Of a stretch of DNA of 64,000 bases, positions 1-8,971 are shown one piece after another (the stretch's first letter is position 1; each line of letters starts with the position of its first letter). Both the position numbers and the translations under genes were made by a program. Source of the DNA: Debaryomyces hansenii CBS767 (taxonomy: Eukaryota > Ascomycota > Pichiomycetes > Serinales > Debaryomycetaceae); NCBI RefSeq assembly GCF_000006445.2, contig NC_006043.2, positions 124,001 to 188,000 on the forward strand, written 5' to 3'. Below the pieces are notes generated by a model that had not been told where the DNA came from, made no database searches, and saw only the letters and a list, made by a program, of their open reading frames with translations.

Positions 1-618
1 AACTTTAGCTTTTAGTTTGATTTGAGCTAAATAAGTATGGTGTATATGTAGTATATGAACATTAAAATAGGATTTCGTAATATGCTGTCTTCTCTCATCG
101 TATTCTTGGCCTAGAGTCATCTTTGCGTACCATATATGTTGGTACCAGCAGAGCATCATCCCGCAGGAATTATTTCTTCAAACTACTGTCCTCTTGAATG
201 AATATTCCCATCCATTTAGCCTTAATAACATTAGTAGCCCACACATACCCCATACACGGCAATAAAGCCCATTTTCGACTGTTGCATCCTCTGTACTGAG
301 CATAATCGTTTATCAATTCTACTCTATTTTCGGATTCAAGTATATACCAAATACTATCTGACCCATGTATTGTTCACCAATCGCGAGTATCTGAAAGTAA
401 TCACTATTATTGATAATCGTATTTTATGTATTGCTCGCTCCAGATCATATTGGTCTATGCTCATATTGCAGCCAACAAGGACTTATCCACCAAACAATGT
501 TTCAGTTATCAGGCACATATATTCGACCAACTAACTACTAATCTACCTTATCTGGTCTTCAAGTGGATAATACTATCTTCAACTTCTGTCTTGAACAAAT
601 TGTACAACTAATCATTGG
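1..618. other. Gene-free left end
   Basis: I see no gene here. The longest open frame is 61 codons and has no recognisable sequence. The stretch is AT-rich and has no tRNA-like element. It probably holds the far 5' region of the xanthine dioxygenase gene, or the 3' flank of a gene outside the window. Confidence 0.5.
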
Positions 619-632
619 TCGGAGTTCCCCGG
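619..632. promoter_or_regulatory. Candidate UaY/Ppr1-type zinc-cluster site, TCGG-N6-CCGG
   Basis: The sequence TCGGAGTTCCCCGG lies about 160 bp before the xanthine dioxygenase ATG. Aspergillus UaY (purine utilisation) and yeast Ppr1 recognise TCGG-N6-CCGA, so this differs only in the last base. Its position before a purine-catabolic gene supports a regulatory role; that role is inference. Confidence 0.45.
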
Positions 633-648
633 ATACTCCGCGGAGTAT
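633..648. promoter_or_regulatory. 16-bp perfect palindrome with CCGCGG core
   Basis: ATACTCCGCGGAGTAT equals its own reverse complement and abuts the TCGG-N6-CCGG element. Palindromes with CCG/CGG half-sites are typical targets of fungal Zn2Cys6 regulators. Function is inferred. Confidence 0.45.
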
Positions 649-649
649 G

Positions 650-666
650 TTATCACGAGAGATAAG
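650..666. promoter_or_regulatory. Two GATA-factor motifs
   Basis: TTATC at 650-654 (reverse complement GATAA) and GATAAG at 661-666 lie just downstream of the palindrome. Fungal GATA activators of nitrogen-catabolic genes bind GATAA/GATAAG. Two motifs next to a purine-regulator-like site suggest control by nitrogen supply. The motif is short, so chance is possible. Confidence 0.35.
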
Positions 667-672
667 ATAGTA

Positions 673-680
673 TATAAATA
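673..680 (+). promoter_or_regulatory. TATA box
   Basis: TATAAATA lies 113-120 bp before the ATG at 793, a normal yeast spacing, and directly follows the zinc-cluster and GATA motifs. Confidence 0.5.
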
Positions 681-792
681 TGTTCCATATTCTACTACGG
701 ATATCAATTATTTCTAGTATCATAATAATATCATCGTTTCAATAACGTGAAGTAATACATTGTTAAAACAGTTACATATCAACATATATCAA

Positions 793-1977
793 ATGACTCA
801 AGCAAGTATATTGGAAGTTACACCACTCGCGGACCAGCCTTTTGGGTGTATGGTCAGCCTCCCCGACTATTGTGATAACGATCCCCTGAAATTGAATGAA
901 GACGATTTTAAAAAGTTGTTTACTGCTGTTCATACACATTTGGTGGTAGTTGTTAAGGATCAGGCCAAATTAAGTCCAAAATCACAGTATGAGCTAACCA
1001 AGAGATTTGACCCGACTATTCCTGAACCAAAGCAGGAAGGATTTGCAGGATATGGACACGGTAAGGAGTTCAGACATGAACAATCAGTGTTGAGAAAGGA
1101 CGGTACTACGGTTAAATCTCAACCACAGGTTCAAATTTTGGGGCAAGGTACTTTTGAAGCCAATGAACCTGGGAACGAAAATGGAGAGGCCATTTCGCTA
1201 ACTCACCCTTCCCATACCACATTCCACCACACACCATTGACCCAAGACGACATTAAGAACCAACACAAAACTCGATTCTACAGATGGCACATTGACTCGG
1301 CGTTGTATGATTTGTTGCCTCCAGTAGTTACGACATTATTGGGGATCAAAGTTCCTCCTGCGTCAGAGATGCAAACTATCTCATACGAAGACTCGGATGA
1401 AGAATTAAAGTTGGCACTGGGTGCAACCTGTTTCTTTAGCGGTCAACAAGCCTATGATAGGTTATCGGATGAGGAAAAGCAGTTTGCCGTAAACACAACT
1501 GTCGAATATCCTCCCCATCCTTATATATTTATTTCTCCTGCTGGGGCCACCTCCGACGGGTTGACCATGGTTTCTGAGGGCAAGGAACTAGCCTTCGATA
1601 AAATGCCAGAATGGGAACCAGAAAAGATTAAGCGTTTACCAATGGTTTGGACAAATCCTGTGACAAACAAGCACCATTTGCAGGTACATGGCTGTTGTTT
1701 GTACAAACTACACACCAAAAGTCCAGATGGGACTACTAAAACTTTAGAATTAGAAGATGCTCGGAAAAAGGTTCATTCTATGATGAGACCTGCTATTTCT
1801 CCTTCCAAAGTTTTAGCTCATGCCTGGAATGAAGGAGATTTAGTGCTCTTCTATAACAGAGGTGTATTGCATAGTGTTACCGGTGAACTTAAAGGAGTTA
1901 AAAATGGAAAGGACGAAAGGAGATTGATGCACCAATGCAATATTGCTAGTGGTATCGAGCCGGTCCTTGTTCAGTAG
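793..1977 (+). CDS. XAN1: Alpha-ketoglutarate-dependent xanthine dioxygenase (XanA/Xan1 family)
   Basis: Predicted non-haem Fe(II) enzyme of the TauD/TfdA fold that converts xanthine to urate using 2-oxoglutarate and O2. It gives purine-nitrogen use without a molybdenum xanthine dehydrogenase. From the ATG at 793 the protein is 394 aa. The iron ligands are visible as H166-x-D168 in RWHIDSALYDLLPP and a distal His near 360 in GVLHSVTGEL, with Arg residues near 376 for 2-oxoglutarate. The open frame runs upstream to a TTG at 760, but the first ATG is at 793. S. cerevisiae lacks this gene, whereas A. nidulans xanA and S. pombe xan1 are the known members. The promoter carries purine-regulator-like and GATA motifs. 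Substrate is inferred from family resemblance; another TauD-type substrate is possible. Confidence 0.85.
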   Translation: MTQASILEVTPLADQPFGCMVSLPDYCDNDPLKLNEDDFKKLFTAVHTHLVVVVKDQAKLSPKSQYELTKRFDPTIPEPKQEGFAGYGHGKEFRHEQSVLRKDGTTVKSQPQVQILGQGTFEANEPGNENGEAISLTHPSHTTFHHTPLTQDDIKNQHKTRFYRWHIDSALYDLLPPVVTTLLGIKVPPASEMQTISYEDSDEELKLALGATCFFSGQQAYDRLSDEEKQFAVNTTVEYPPHPYIFISPAGATSDGLTMVSEGKELAFDKMPEWEPEKIKRLPMVWTNPVTNKHHLQVHGCCLYKLHTKSPDGTTKTLELEDARKKVHSMMRPAISPSKVLAHAWNEGDLVLFYNRGVLHSVTGELKGVKNGKDERRLMHQCNIASGIEPVLVQ

Positions 1978-2128
1978 TTATATATGGCCTAGTTATTAAA
2001 ATAAAAGCGTATGAATATTAAATTTACCGATTTTAGAATTTTCACCGTTTCGCTGATAAGCTCGAAGCTTTTTCATCATCGAAAATTGTGATTAATTTGG
2101 AACTCTTCTTCTATAATTGTTGATAATT

Positions 2129-4279
2129 ATGGGACATTATATAACATTAGCTACCTGTAACCTAAATCAATGGGCATTGGACTTTGAGGGTAACAGAGAT
2201 CGTATCATTACCAGTATCATTGAGGCCAAAAAATTAGGTGCTACGCTAAGAGTTGGACCTGAATTAGAAATTTGTGGATATGGCTGTTTAGACCATTTCT
2301 TAGAGAATGACTTATATGACCATTCGTGGGAAATGTATGGTCACATATTGACTAATCCAAACACTCAAGACATTTTGCTTGATGTTGGTATGCCAATTAT
2401 ACACAAATCCATTAAGTATAATTGTCGGTTACTCTCGTACAATGGGAAGATATTATTAATTAGACCAAAGCTTTACTTAGCAAATGACGGTAATTATAGA
2501 GAAATGAGGTATTTTACTCCTTGGAATAGACCTAAATACTATGAATCATTCCAATTGCCTAAAAATATTAGCTCTGTTACCGGACAATCCAACGTGACGT
2601 TCGGGGATTGTGTTATACAAACGTTGGAAACCACCCTAGGGGCCGAAACATGTGAAGAATTATTCACTCCCCAGTCTCCTCATATTTCTATGGCGTTAGA
2701 TGGGGTTGAAATCTTCACCAACTCATCCGGATCACATCATGAATTGAGAAAATTAGATACGAGATTACAGTTGATCACAGGGGCCACCAAAAAATGCGGT
2801 GGGGTCTACTTGTATGCTAATCAAAAGGGTTGCGATGGTGACAGGTTATACTATGATGGTTGTGCTTGTATTATTGTCAACGGTAAGGTCGTTGCGCAGG
2901 CATCTCAGTTTTCCCTTCGTGACGTTGAAGTTGTTTCAGCTACGATCGATCTAGATGACGTTAGGTCTTACCGTAACCAAAAGCTGTCTGCATTCCAATC
3001 TGTTTCTCAATCAGATTCAACAGTTTACCATCATATTCCTACTGACATCGAGTTGTCCCCAAATAGTAATGTTTTCAATCCAAATGTAAAACCTTCTCCT
3101 TACCGTGATATCAGATACCATCTACCTGAAGAAGAAATCGCATTAGGACCTGCTTGTTGGTTGTGGGATTACTTGAGAAGATCTAAATGTGCCGGGTATT
3201 TCTTGCCTTTAAGTGGAGGTATCGATTCTTGTGCTACTGCAGTTATTGTTCACCTGATGTGTAGATTAGTTGTTAAGTCTTGTGAAGAGGGCGATAAACA
3301 GGTTATTTCTGATATTCAATCTTTAACTCATGACCCAGAGTTTGTTCCGAAAACACCACAAGAAGTTGCTGGTAGGTTATTTTACACCAGTTTCATGGGT
3401 ACTGAAAACTCTTCGAAAGAAACTAGATCGAGAGCTAAGGAGCTATCGGAAAAAGTTGGGTCTCATCATATCGATATGAACATGGACTCTTTGGTAAGCG
3501 CTGTTGTCTCCGTTTTTGAAGTTGCCACTGGTAAAAAACCAATTTTTAAGATATTTGGAGGTTCACAGACAGAGAATTTGGCATTACAGAATATTCAAGC
3601 TAGGTTACGTATGGTCTTGAGTTATCTTTTTGCTCAATTGTTGCCCTGGACTAGAAACATTTCAGGCGGTTTATTGGTTTTGGGAAGTGCTAATGTTGAT
3701 GAATGTTTAAGAGGCTACTTGACTAAATATGATTGCTCTAGTGCCGATATCAATCCGATTGGAGGAATCTCCAAGACTGATTTGAAGAGATTTATCGATT
3801 GGGCTGACAAGAATTTCGAATTGCCTATATTACATGACTTCTTAACTGCAACTCCTACAGCCGAATTAGAGCCAATAACTCAAAACTACGTCCAAAGCGA
3901 TGAAGTTGATATGGGTATGACTTATGATGAATTGTCCAGATTTGGTAGATTGCGTAAAGTCGATAAATGTGGTCCCATGGCAATGTTTATTAAATTGTAT
4001 CATGAATGGTCCCAGCCACCGCTTAACTTGACTGCTGAACAGGTCGCGGAAAAGGTTAAGAGGTTTTGGTTTTTCTATGCCATTAACAGACATAAAATGA
4101 CTACAATGACACCTTCCTATCATGCTGAACAATATTCTCCAGACGATAATAGATTCGATTTGAGACCATTTTTAATCAATCCTAGATTTCCATGGGCCAG
4201 TAAGAAAATTGATGAAGCAGTCGATATAATAAACCAAAGGACTGAAGAAATTAAGAGAGCCAACCTAAGTGTTGATTAA
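2129..4279 (+). CDS. QNS1: Glutamine-dependent NAD+ synthetase
   Basis: Catalyses the last step of NAD+ synthesis, converting deamido-NAD+ to NAD+ with glutamine as nitrogen donor. The 716 aa protein has an N-terminal nitrilase-type glutaminase with catalytic E45, K114 (RPKLYLANDGNYRE) and C175 (GAETCEELF). The C-terminal ATP-pyrophosphatase domain has its P-loop in PLSGGIDSCAT near 357-367. The start is the ATG at 2129, because the protein then begins MGHYITLATCNLNQW as in known Qns1 proteins; the upstream in-frame TTG codons are not starts. Codon 376 (3254-3256) is CTG within VHxMCRLV, where S. cerevisiae has Ser, supporting CUG=Ser decoding. Confidence 0.97.
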   Translation: MGHYITLATCNLNQWALDFEGNRDRIITSIIEAKKLGATLRVGPELEICGYGCLDHFLENDLYDHSWEMYGHILTNPNTQDILLDVGMPIIHKSIKYNCRLLSYNGKILLIRPKLYLANDGNYREMRYFTPWNRPKYYESFQLPKNISSVTGQSNVTFGDCVIQTLETTLGAETCEELFTPQSPHISMALDGVEIFTNSSGSHHELRKLDTRLQLITGATKKCGGVYLYANQKGCDGDRLYYDGCACIIVNGKVVAQASQFSLRDVEVVSATIDLDDVRSYRNQKLSAFQSVSQSDSTVYHHIPTDIELSPNSNVFNPNVKPSPYRDIRYHLPEEEIALGPACWLWDYLRRSKCAGYFLPLSGGIDSCATAVIVHLMCRLVVKSCEEGDKQVISDIQSLTHDPEFVPKTPQEVAGRLFYTSFMGTENSSKETRSRAKELSEKVGSHHIDMNMDSLVSAVVSVFEVATGKKPIFKIFGGSQTENLALQNIQARLRMVLSYLFAQLLPWTRNISGGLLVLGSANVDECLRGYLTKYDCSSADINPIGGISKTDLKRFIDWADKNFELPILHDFLTATPTAELEPITQNYVQSDEVDMGMTYDELSRFGRLRKVDKCGPMAMFIKLYHEWSQPPLNLTAEQVAEKVKRFWFFYAINRHKMTTMTPSYHAEQYSPDDNRFDLRPFLINPRFPWASKKIDEAVDIINQRTEEIKRANLSVD

Positions 4280-4660
4280 TATCTAAGTATAAATATGTAC
4301 AATGACTTACTTGACTTAACTGTGCGCAATGTAGAAAAAACGAAAATTGATGGATGCAAAATCTACTATATAACAATTTTTATTCAGTTGACTTAACACT
4401 GGTGCTTAGTATTAAGATTTGGAACATATCAATGGGATTTATGGCATGCAAAGTACCATATTCTGCTGATTTTGGTCATAAAAGTAATTTTTCGAAATTT
4501 TTATTAGTTTTTTTATGAATTTCAGTTAATTCTTACAATAATATAATGAACTAATAAAATTAGAAAAATAATTTCATTGTAGGTTCATATTCAATCGTTG
4601 ACGATAGATTTAAATCATATATATATTAGCGGAAAGAAAGAACCCATACATTTTCTATAA
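4280..4660. other. Convergent 3' intergenic region (QNS1/PPE1)
   Basis: AT-rich spacer between the tails of two convergent genes, with T-rich runs around 4495-4520. It presumably holds both 3' ends and polyadenylation signals. No gene or structured RNA was recognised. Confidence 0.5.
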
Positions 4661-5833
4661 CTAATCATGAATCTTGCCACCCCACTTAGGGACAAAACCG
4701 AATTCTTTCTTCATGTATTCATTAGGAGAATCATTCCTCCTGACAAAATCAACGAGACTGATACTTATTTGCGTTGGTATGTCTTCTTGAATAAAATGTC
4801 CCGTATTTTGGGTATTATTGAAGACTATTAACTGATATTTACCTTGCATTTGGCCAATGATTAAATTTGTATCTAAAGTCTCATGCCCGGACAAGACTAG
4901 CAATTTGGCTATATGTTGGGTTTTACCACAATTTATGAAATTCTCCGAAAGACCGGTAAACCAGGTTTCCCAGAATGGTTCAGTTTCTTGTAGATTGGTT
5001 TTCCAAATTAAACCATTTGGACATTCACGTAGCAAGTCTGGGACACTGACGAGAGCTGATTCTTCGCTATGTAATAGGTGTGACTCTTTTATATGCCAAT
5101 CGATTGCTTCTTGATAGTCACCGAATGTCGTTGGTCTTTTCCGAACGAACTGCGGCATTGCACTCAACGCCTTAATGGCAGTTTCTTCTACTATATCAAG
5201 CACGATTAAACCCTTGAATTTGTAGGCATTATCCGGATTGGCCACAAGGTAGCTTGTCAAAACCGATCCACCTAAAGAATGGCCTAATAAATAAATAGAA
5301 GACCTTAGTGCATGTTTGGCATGGAATTCATCTATTATAAATTCACAGTCGTTCGTTATCGTGGCTAACGAATAATCAGGTGGAATCGTTGTAGATGAAT
5401 CACCATGACCTCGCATATCGTAAGTGAATAATCCTGGATATTCGTTGTTCTTGCCATATTCGTTATCTAACGATTGTGCCAATTTGCAAAATGTCATCGA
5501 GGAGGAACCTGCTCCATGGTGACATATGAATATGGGTGCATTGGAAGATGATGGCGGCTTGAAATATGTTTGGAATCGGACACCTGATCTTGGATCCGTA
5601 TAGATATCAGCTATCGGAAACACGTCTCTTTTAGTATCATTATATGTTTCCCGTATATGTCCGTGACGCTCTTCATTTATATCGGTTCTTAGTTCATTTG
5701 GAGGTTGAGGTGTTGGGCTGAAATAATTAGAATTAGATTCAGATTCATCAGGGTCTTCAGAAAGCAGAGATAATCCAAAGGCCCTTTCTTGTTCTTTTAT
5801 CTTCTTGAGGAATTGTTTATGGAGGCCTGACAT
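4661..5833 (-). CDS. PPE1: Protein phosphatase methylesterase
   Basis: Alpha/beta hydrolase predicted to remove the C-terminal methyl ester from PP2A catalytic subunits. The 390 aa protein has the oxyanion region IFICHHGAGSSSMTF (about 101-115), the nucleophile elbow GHSLGGS with S186, and a catalytic His at 346 in TGHFIQED. QMQGKYQLIVF and the FWETWFTGLS block are family hallmarks. The N-terminal 70 residues are polar and poorly conserved. It is divergent from TAD2 with 115 bp between the two ATGs, so the two promoters must be compact or shared. Confidence 0.95.
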   Translation of the reverse strand: MSGLHKQFLKKIKEQERAFGLSLLSEDPDESESNSNYFSPTPQPPNELRTDINEERHGHIRETYNDTKRDVFPIADIYTDPRSGVRFQTYFKPPSSSNAPIFICHHGAGSSSMTFCKLAQSLDNEYGKNNEYPGLFTYDMRGHGDSSTTIPPDYSLATITNDCEFIIDEFHAKHALRSSIYLLGHSLGGSVLTSYLVANPDNAYKFKGLIVLDIVEETAIKALSAMPQFVRKRPTTFGDYQEAIDWHIKESHLLHSEESALVSVPDLLRECPNGLIWKTNLQETEPFWETWFTGLSENFINCGKTQHIAKLLVLSGHETLDTNLIIGQMQGKYQLIVFNNTQNTGHFIQEDIPTQISISLVDFVRRNDSPNEYMKKEFGFVPKWGGKIHD

Positions 5834-5948
5834 TCCAGTTTAAAAAAGCAGGGTATAAACAATAACAATTTATGCTCGATCTCAGATGAGCTGAAATATT
5901 TCTGTCAAAAAGAATTACAATATAATATAAATACAAACGAAGTTCAGC

Positions 5949-6914
5949 ATGTCTGATATGATACCGACCTTCAGAAATATGGCTATTGCCTTATTCATTG
6001 GATACCGAGCTATGATAAACAATGAAACGCCAGTTGCATGTATTTTAGTTTCCAGAAGTACAAATCAAATTTTAAGTATAGGGTATAATGATACTAATCG
6101 GTCGCTAAATGGTACGAGACATGCCGAATTCATAGCTATAGACAAGGTGATGAGTCAAATTCCAGTACACGATAGATCTGATATTGCTAAGATTCAGGGA
6201 TTTTTTGGTGATGTAATATTGTATGTGACAGTAGAACCATGCATAATGTGTGCATCGGCATTGAAACAGATTGGGATAGGCTACGTGGTCTATGGATGTG
6301 GAAACGATAGATTTGGAGGAAACGGAACAATTTTGAGTATCCATCAAGATAAAATCAATAAGGCGTATCAAAGCTATGGAGGGGTCTTAAGAACAGAGGC
6401 CGTTCAGTTACTAAGAAACTTTTACATTCAAGAGAATGATTCGGCACCGAACCCCAAGATTAAGAAAAATAAAGAGCTAGAAAATAAAGAGTACCCTCCT
6501 AATTTAGACTTTAAAGAGTATTTGTCGCCAGAAGAGTTTACTGAATTCTTCGGAGACGAAAGGTTTGCTGCATCATATGATAACAGAGGACGTGAATTAA
6601 CTCCCGTTCTCAACCATGGATATACATTAAGAGATATACTACATATAGAGGACCTACTTGCGGTATCTGAGTTGAAGGAAATGTATCAAGAGAAGGACTT
6701 TGAGGACAAGCTAGAAAATGATTTGCAAAATTTCTATGGATTGTTTTACGATATTGATGAAGAAGGCAAAGTTGATTTCAATAAGATAATAACCAAAATT
6801 GACCAAATCGCCCAGATTAATCCAGCTGACCCAGCTGACCCGGTTAATCAAGTGATCCAAGTTGATGGCTTCACTACAGACTTAGACTGTAAGAAGAGGA
6901 AACTAAATAAATGA
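5949..6914 (+). CDS. TAD2: tRNA-specific adenosine-34 deaminase, catalytic subunit
   Basis: Catalytic half of the Tad2-Tad3 heterodimer that makes inosine at the wobble base of tRNAs. The zinc/catalytic signature of the cytidine deaminase fold is intact: H58-A-E60 (RHAEF) and P97-C98-x2-C101 (EPCIMCASALKQIGIG). FGGNGT follows, as in Tad2. At 321 aa it is longer than S. cerevisiae Tad2 (about 250). The extra length is an acidic C-terminal tail with a short ADPADP repeat near residues 296-301, ending in a basic KKRKLNK. Confidence 0.95.
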   Translation: MSDMIPTFRNMAIALFIGYRAMINNETPVACILVSRSTNQILSIGYNDTNRSLNGTRHAEFIAIDKVMSQIPVHDRSDIAKIQGFFGDVILYVTVEPCIMCASALKQIGIGYVVYGCGNDRFGGNGTILSIHQDKINKAYQSYGGVLRTEAVQLLRNFYIQENDSAPNPKIKKNKELENKEYPPNLDFKEYLSPEEFTEFFGDERFAASYDNRGRELTPVLNHGYTLRDILHIEDLLAVSELKEMYQEKDFEDKLENDLQNFYGLFYDIDEEGKVDFNKIITKIDQIAQINPADPADPVNQVIQVDGFTTDLDCKKRKLNK

Positions 6915-7289
6915 GGCAAAAATATTAATACACATCATTGGAATGTACCACAATAATATTATCCTTACAACACTAACGCTAATATCTGCTTAGGTTCGAA
7001 TAATTAACAGATATGCTGCACTTAAACTGTATTTTTGCATCAACTAATAACAATATCTTCTGTACGCATATAATAACGCATTATCATAGACAGTAATAAT
7101 AAGACTAAACAATAGATCTATAGACCTAGTCTACCAACCAAAAGTATCGCAACCTGTGTACTTTCATGGATATTTATACAACATTAGTAGTTAATTGTGC
7201 TTCTGGCATATTGCGACATTCGTTGATACTAAAATAAATGTCGGGCAGCTTTAAAATTATCATCTTAAGAATCTTCTTCTTCATTCATT
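6915..7289. other. TAD2-SSL1 intergenic region
   Basis: AT-rich spacer between two genes on the same strand. It should hold the TAD2 3' end and the SSL1 promoter. No distinct motif or small gene was recognised. Confidence 0.5.
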
Positions 7290-8834
7290 ATGGATGAGTC
7301 AGACGAGGAATATATCGCTCCTCAACATACAGCTGCTGATACACCGAGTGGAGTCCCATCAAATGAAGCTAGCCAAAAAGAATCGCTGGTACCGGCAGAT
7401 GGTGTTTCAAAGCGGACCAGATCGAGTGGCATGACCCACCAACCTCGAAGTGGTGCAGTAGGTGACTTGAAAAGTTCAAACGGTGGATATGCATGGGAAG
7501 ATGAATACCAAAGACCGTGGGATATTGTGAAGGATGATGAGGATGGCCGTTCGCTTGAGACCATTATTCAAACTATGATTGAAAATAGGAAGAAAAAAAT
7601 CATGAGAAACCCAACTACTCCATTTCAAAGAGGTATCATCAGGACATTAGTTGTGATAATTGATGGTTCACTGGTTATGCTGGAGAAAGATTTAAGGCCT
7701 ACGAGGTTTTCGATGATGTTATCGTTATTACAGGAATTTGTCGTAGAATATTTTGATCAGAATCCTATATCTCAATTAGGTATAATCATGATGCGTAATG
7801 GGGTATCAAACCTCATTAGTGAGGTGAATGGTCTGCCACAATACCATTTGGATAAGATAAGACAATTGAAAAGTCGACAGCATAATAAATATGAGCCAAA
7901 GGGTGATCCTTCTTTACAAAATGCATTGGAGATGGCAAGGTCTTTATTGATGTACAATTTTGGTACGAATTTAAACGACACTAAAAATTCTAAGGAAATC
8001 TTAATAATATTTGGAGCATTATTTACAAGTGACCCTGGTGATATTCATAAAACAATTAATAGCTTAGTAAAAGATGAAATCAAAGTCAAAGTCATTGGGC
8101 TATCGGCTCAGGTAGCTATCTGCCAAGAATTGGTTAATAAAACAAATAACCCAGGTAAATCGAATACTTTTTGGTCTGCGGGCGGTAATAATTATGGTGT
8201 GATTATGAATGAAATTCACTTCAGAGAGCTATTAATGGATTGTGTGATTCCTCTTCCTGTCACTACGAATGCCGTGATAGACGAAAACAATTCAAAAGAA
8301 GTACCGATAATTAAAATGGGATTTCCGCTGAAAATTCAGCCTGTTATCACATCTTCTACGTCAAACTTATCTGTCGATTTTCCGCAATTATGTGCATGCC
8401 ATCCAACTCAAGATTCTCTTGAATCAAAAAATAACGATCCAACAGCAACACTTGGAACAAGAAGTGTAATTGGTTATGAATGTCCTCAATGTAATAATAA
8501 GGTTTGCCATTTGCCTACAATTTGTCCAATATGTGGGCTTATGCTAATTCTCTCTACACATTTGGCAAGATCATATCATCATTTGGTACCATTAGGAGAT
8601 TACAAAGAAGTTCCAGTCAGTGAATCATACAGTAGTACATATTGTTATGGATGTTTACTTAAATTCCCTAGTGGAATTAAAAACACAGATGTGAATGAAG
8701 ACGGTAAAACTAAAATGGATTCCCTTACAAGTTCTAGATACCGTTGTGGAAAATGTCAAAATGATTTCTGCATCGATTGTGATGTTTTTGTTCATGAGAG
8801 TTTACATAACTGCCCTGGTTGCGAGAATAAATAG
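7290..8834 (+). CDS. SSL1: TFIIH core subunit Ssl1 (p44)
   Basis: Subunit of the TFIIH core in transcription initiation and nucleotide-excision repair; the p44 family stimulates the Rad3/XPD helicase. The 514 aa protein has a disordered N-terminus, the GGYAWEDEYQRPWDIV motif near 68-83, a von Willebrand A-like domain (about 110-310), and C-terminal zinc motifs. The zinc cysteines include YECPQC, CPICGLMLILSTHLARSYHH and a RING-like end with CGKCQNDFCIDCDVF and HNCPGC. Three CTG codons bear on the code: 8328 lies where yeast has Thr (MGFPxRI), 7671 is at a variable site, and 7680 lies where S. cerevisiae has Leu but human has Glu. Confidence 0.96.
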   Translation: MDESDEEYIAPQHTAADTPSGVPSNEASQKESLVPADGVSKRTRSSGMTHQPRSGAVGDLKSSNGGYAWEDEYQRPWDIVKDDEDGRSLETIIQTMIENRKKKIMRNPTTPFQRGIIRTLVVIIDGSLVMLEKDLRPTRFSMMLSLLQEFVVEYFDQNPISQLGIIMMRNGVSNLISEVNGLPQYHLDKIRQLKSRQHNKYEPKGDPSLQNALEMARSLLMYNFGTNLNDTKNSKEILIIFGALFTSDPGDIHKTINSLVKDEIKVKVIGLSAQVAICQELVNKTNNPGKSNTFWSAGGNNYGVIMNEIHFRELLMDCVIPLPVTTNAVIDENNSKEVPIIKMGFPLKIQPVITSSTSNLSVDFPQLCACHPTQDSLESKNNDPTATLGTRSVIGYECPQCNNKVCHLPTICPICGLMLILSTHLARSYHHLVPLGDYKEVPVSESYSSTYCYGCLLKFPSGIKNTDVNEDGKTKMDSLTSSRYRCGKCQNDFCIDCDVFVHESLHNCPGCENK

Positions 8835-8971
8835 AATAATAAATAAAACACGCTATTTTCCATTGGTATTTGTAGTCATTCGACGACCTTGTAATACGAA
8901 ATAATACGAAATGATACATTTAAGATAAAAAGACTGCACTAAAATATACAAGATAAAAGGTAAATGGTTAC

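Noticed and set aside
760..792. Upstream in-frame TTG/GTG extensions on several genes (xanthine dioxygenase, QNS1, APT1, DFG5, SNX4, CHA1)
   Set aside because: Yeast nuclear genes start at ATG. The next in-frame ATG gives family-typical N-termini, and in DFG5 a proper signal peptide.
4320..4480. Possible C/D box snoRNA in the QNS1-PPE1 spacer
   Set aside because: Only a weak C-box-like string was seen (TTGATGG), with no properly placed D box or terminal stem.
7680..7682. SSL1 CTG codon aligning with Leu of S. cerevisiae, against CUG-Ser
   Set aside because: The column is not conserved (human has Glu), so it does not outweigh the CTG codons at Ser/Ala/Thr positions.
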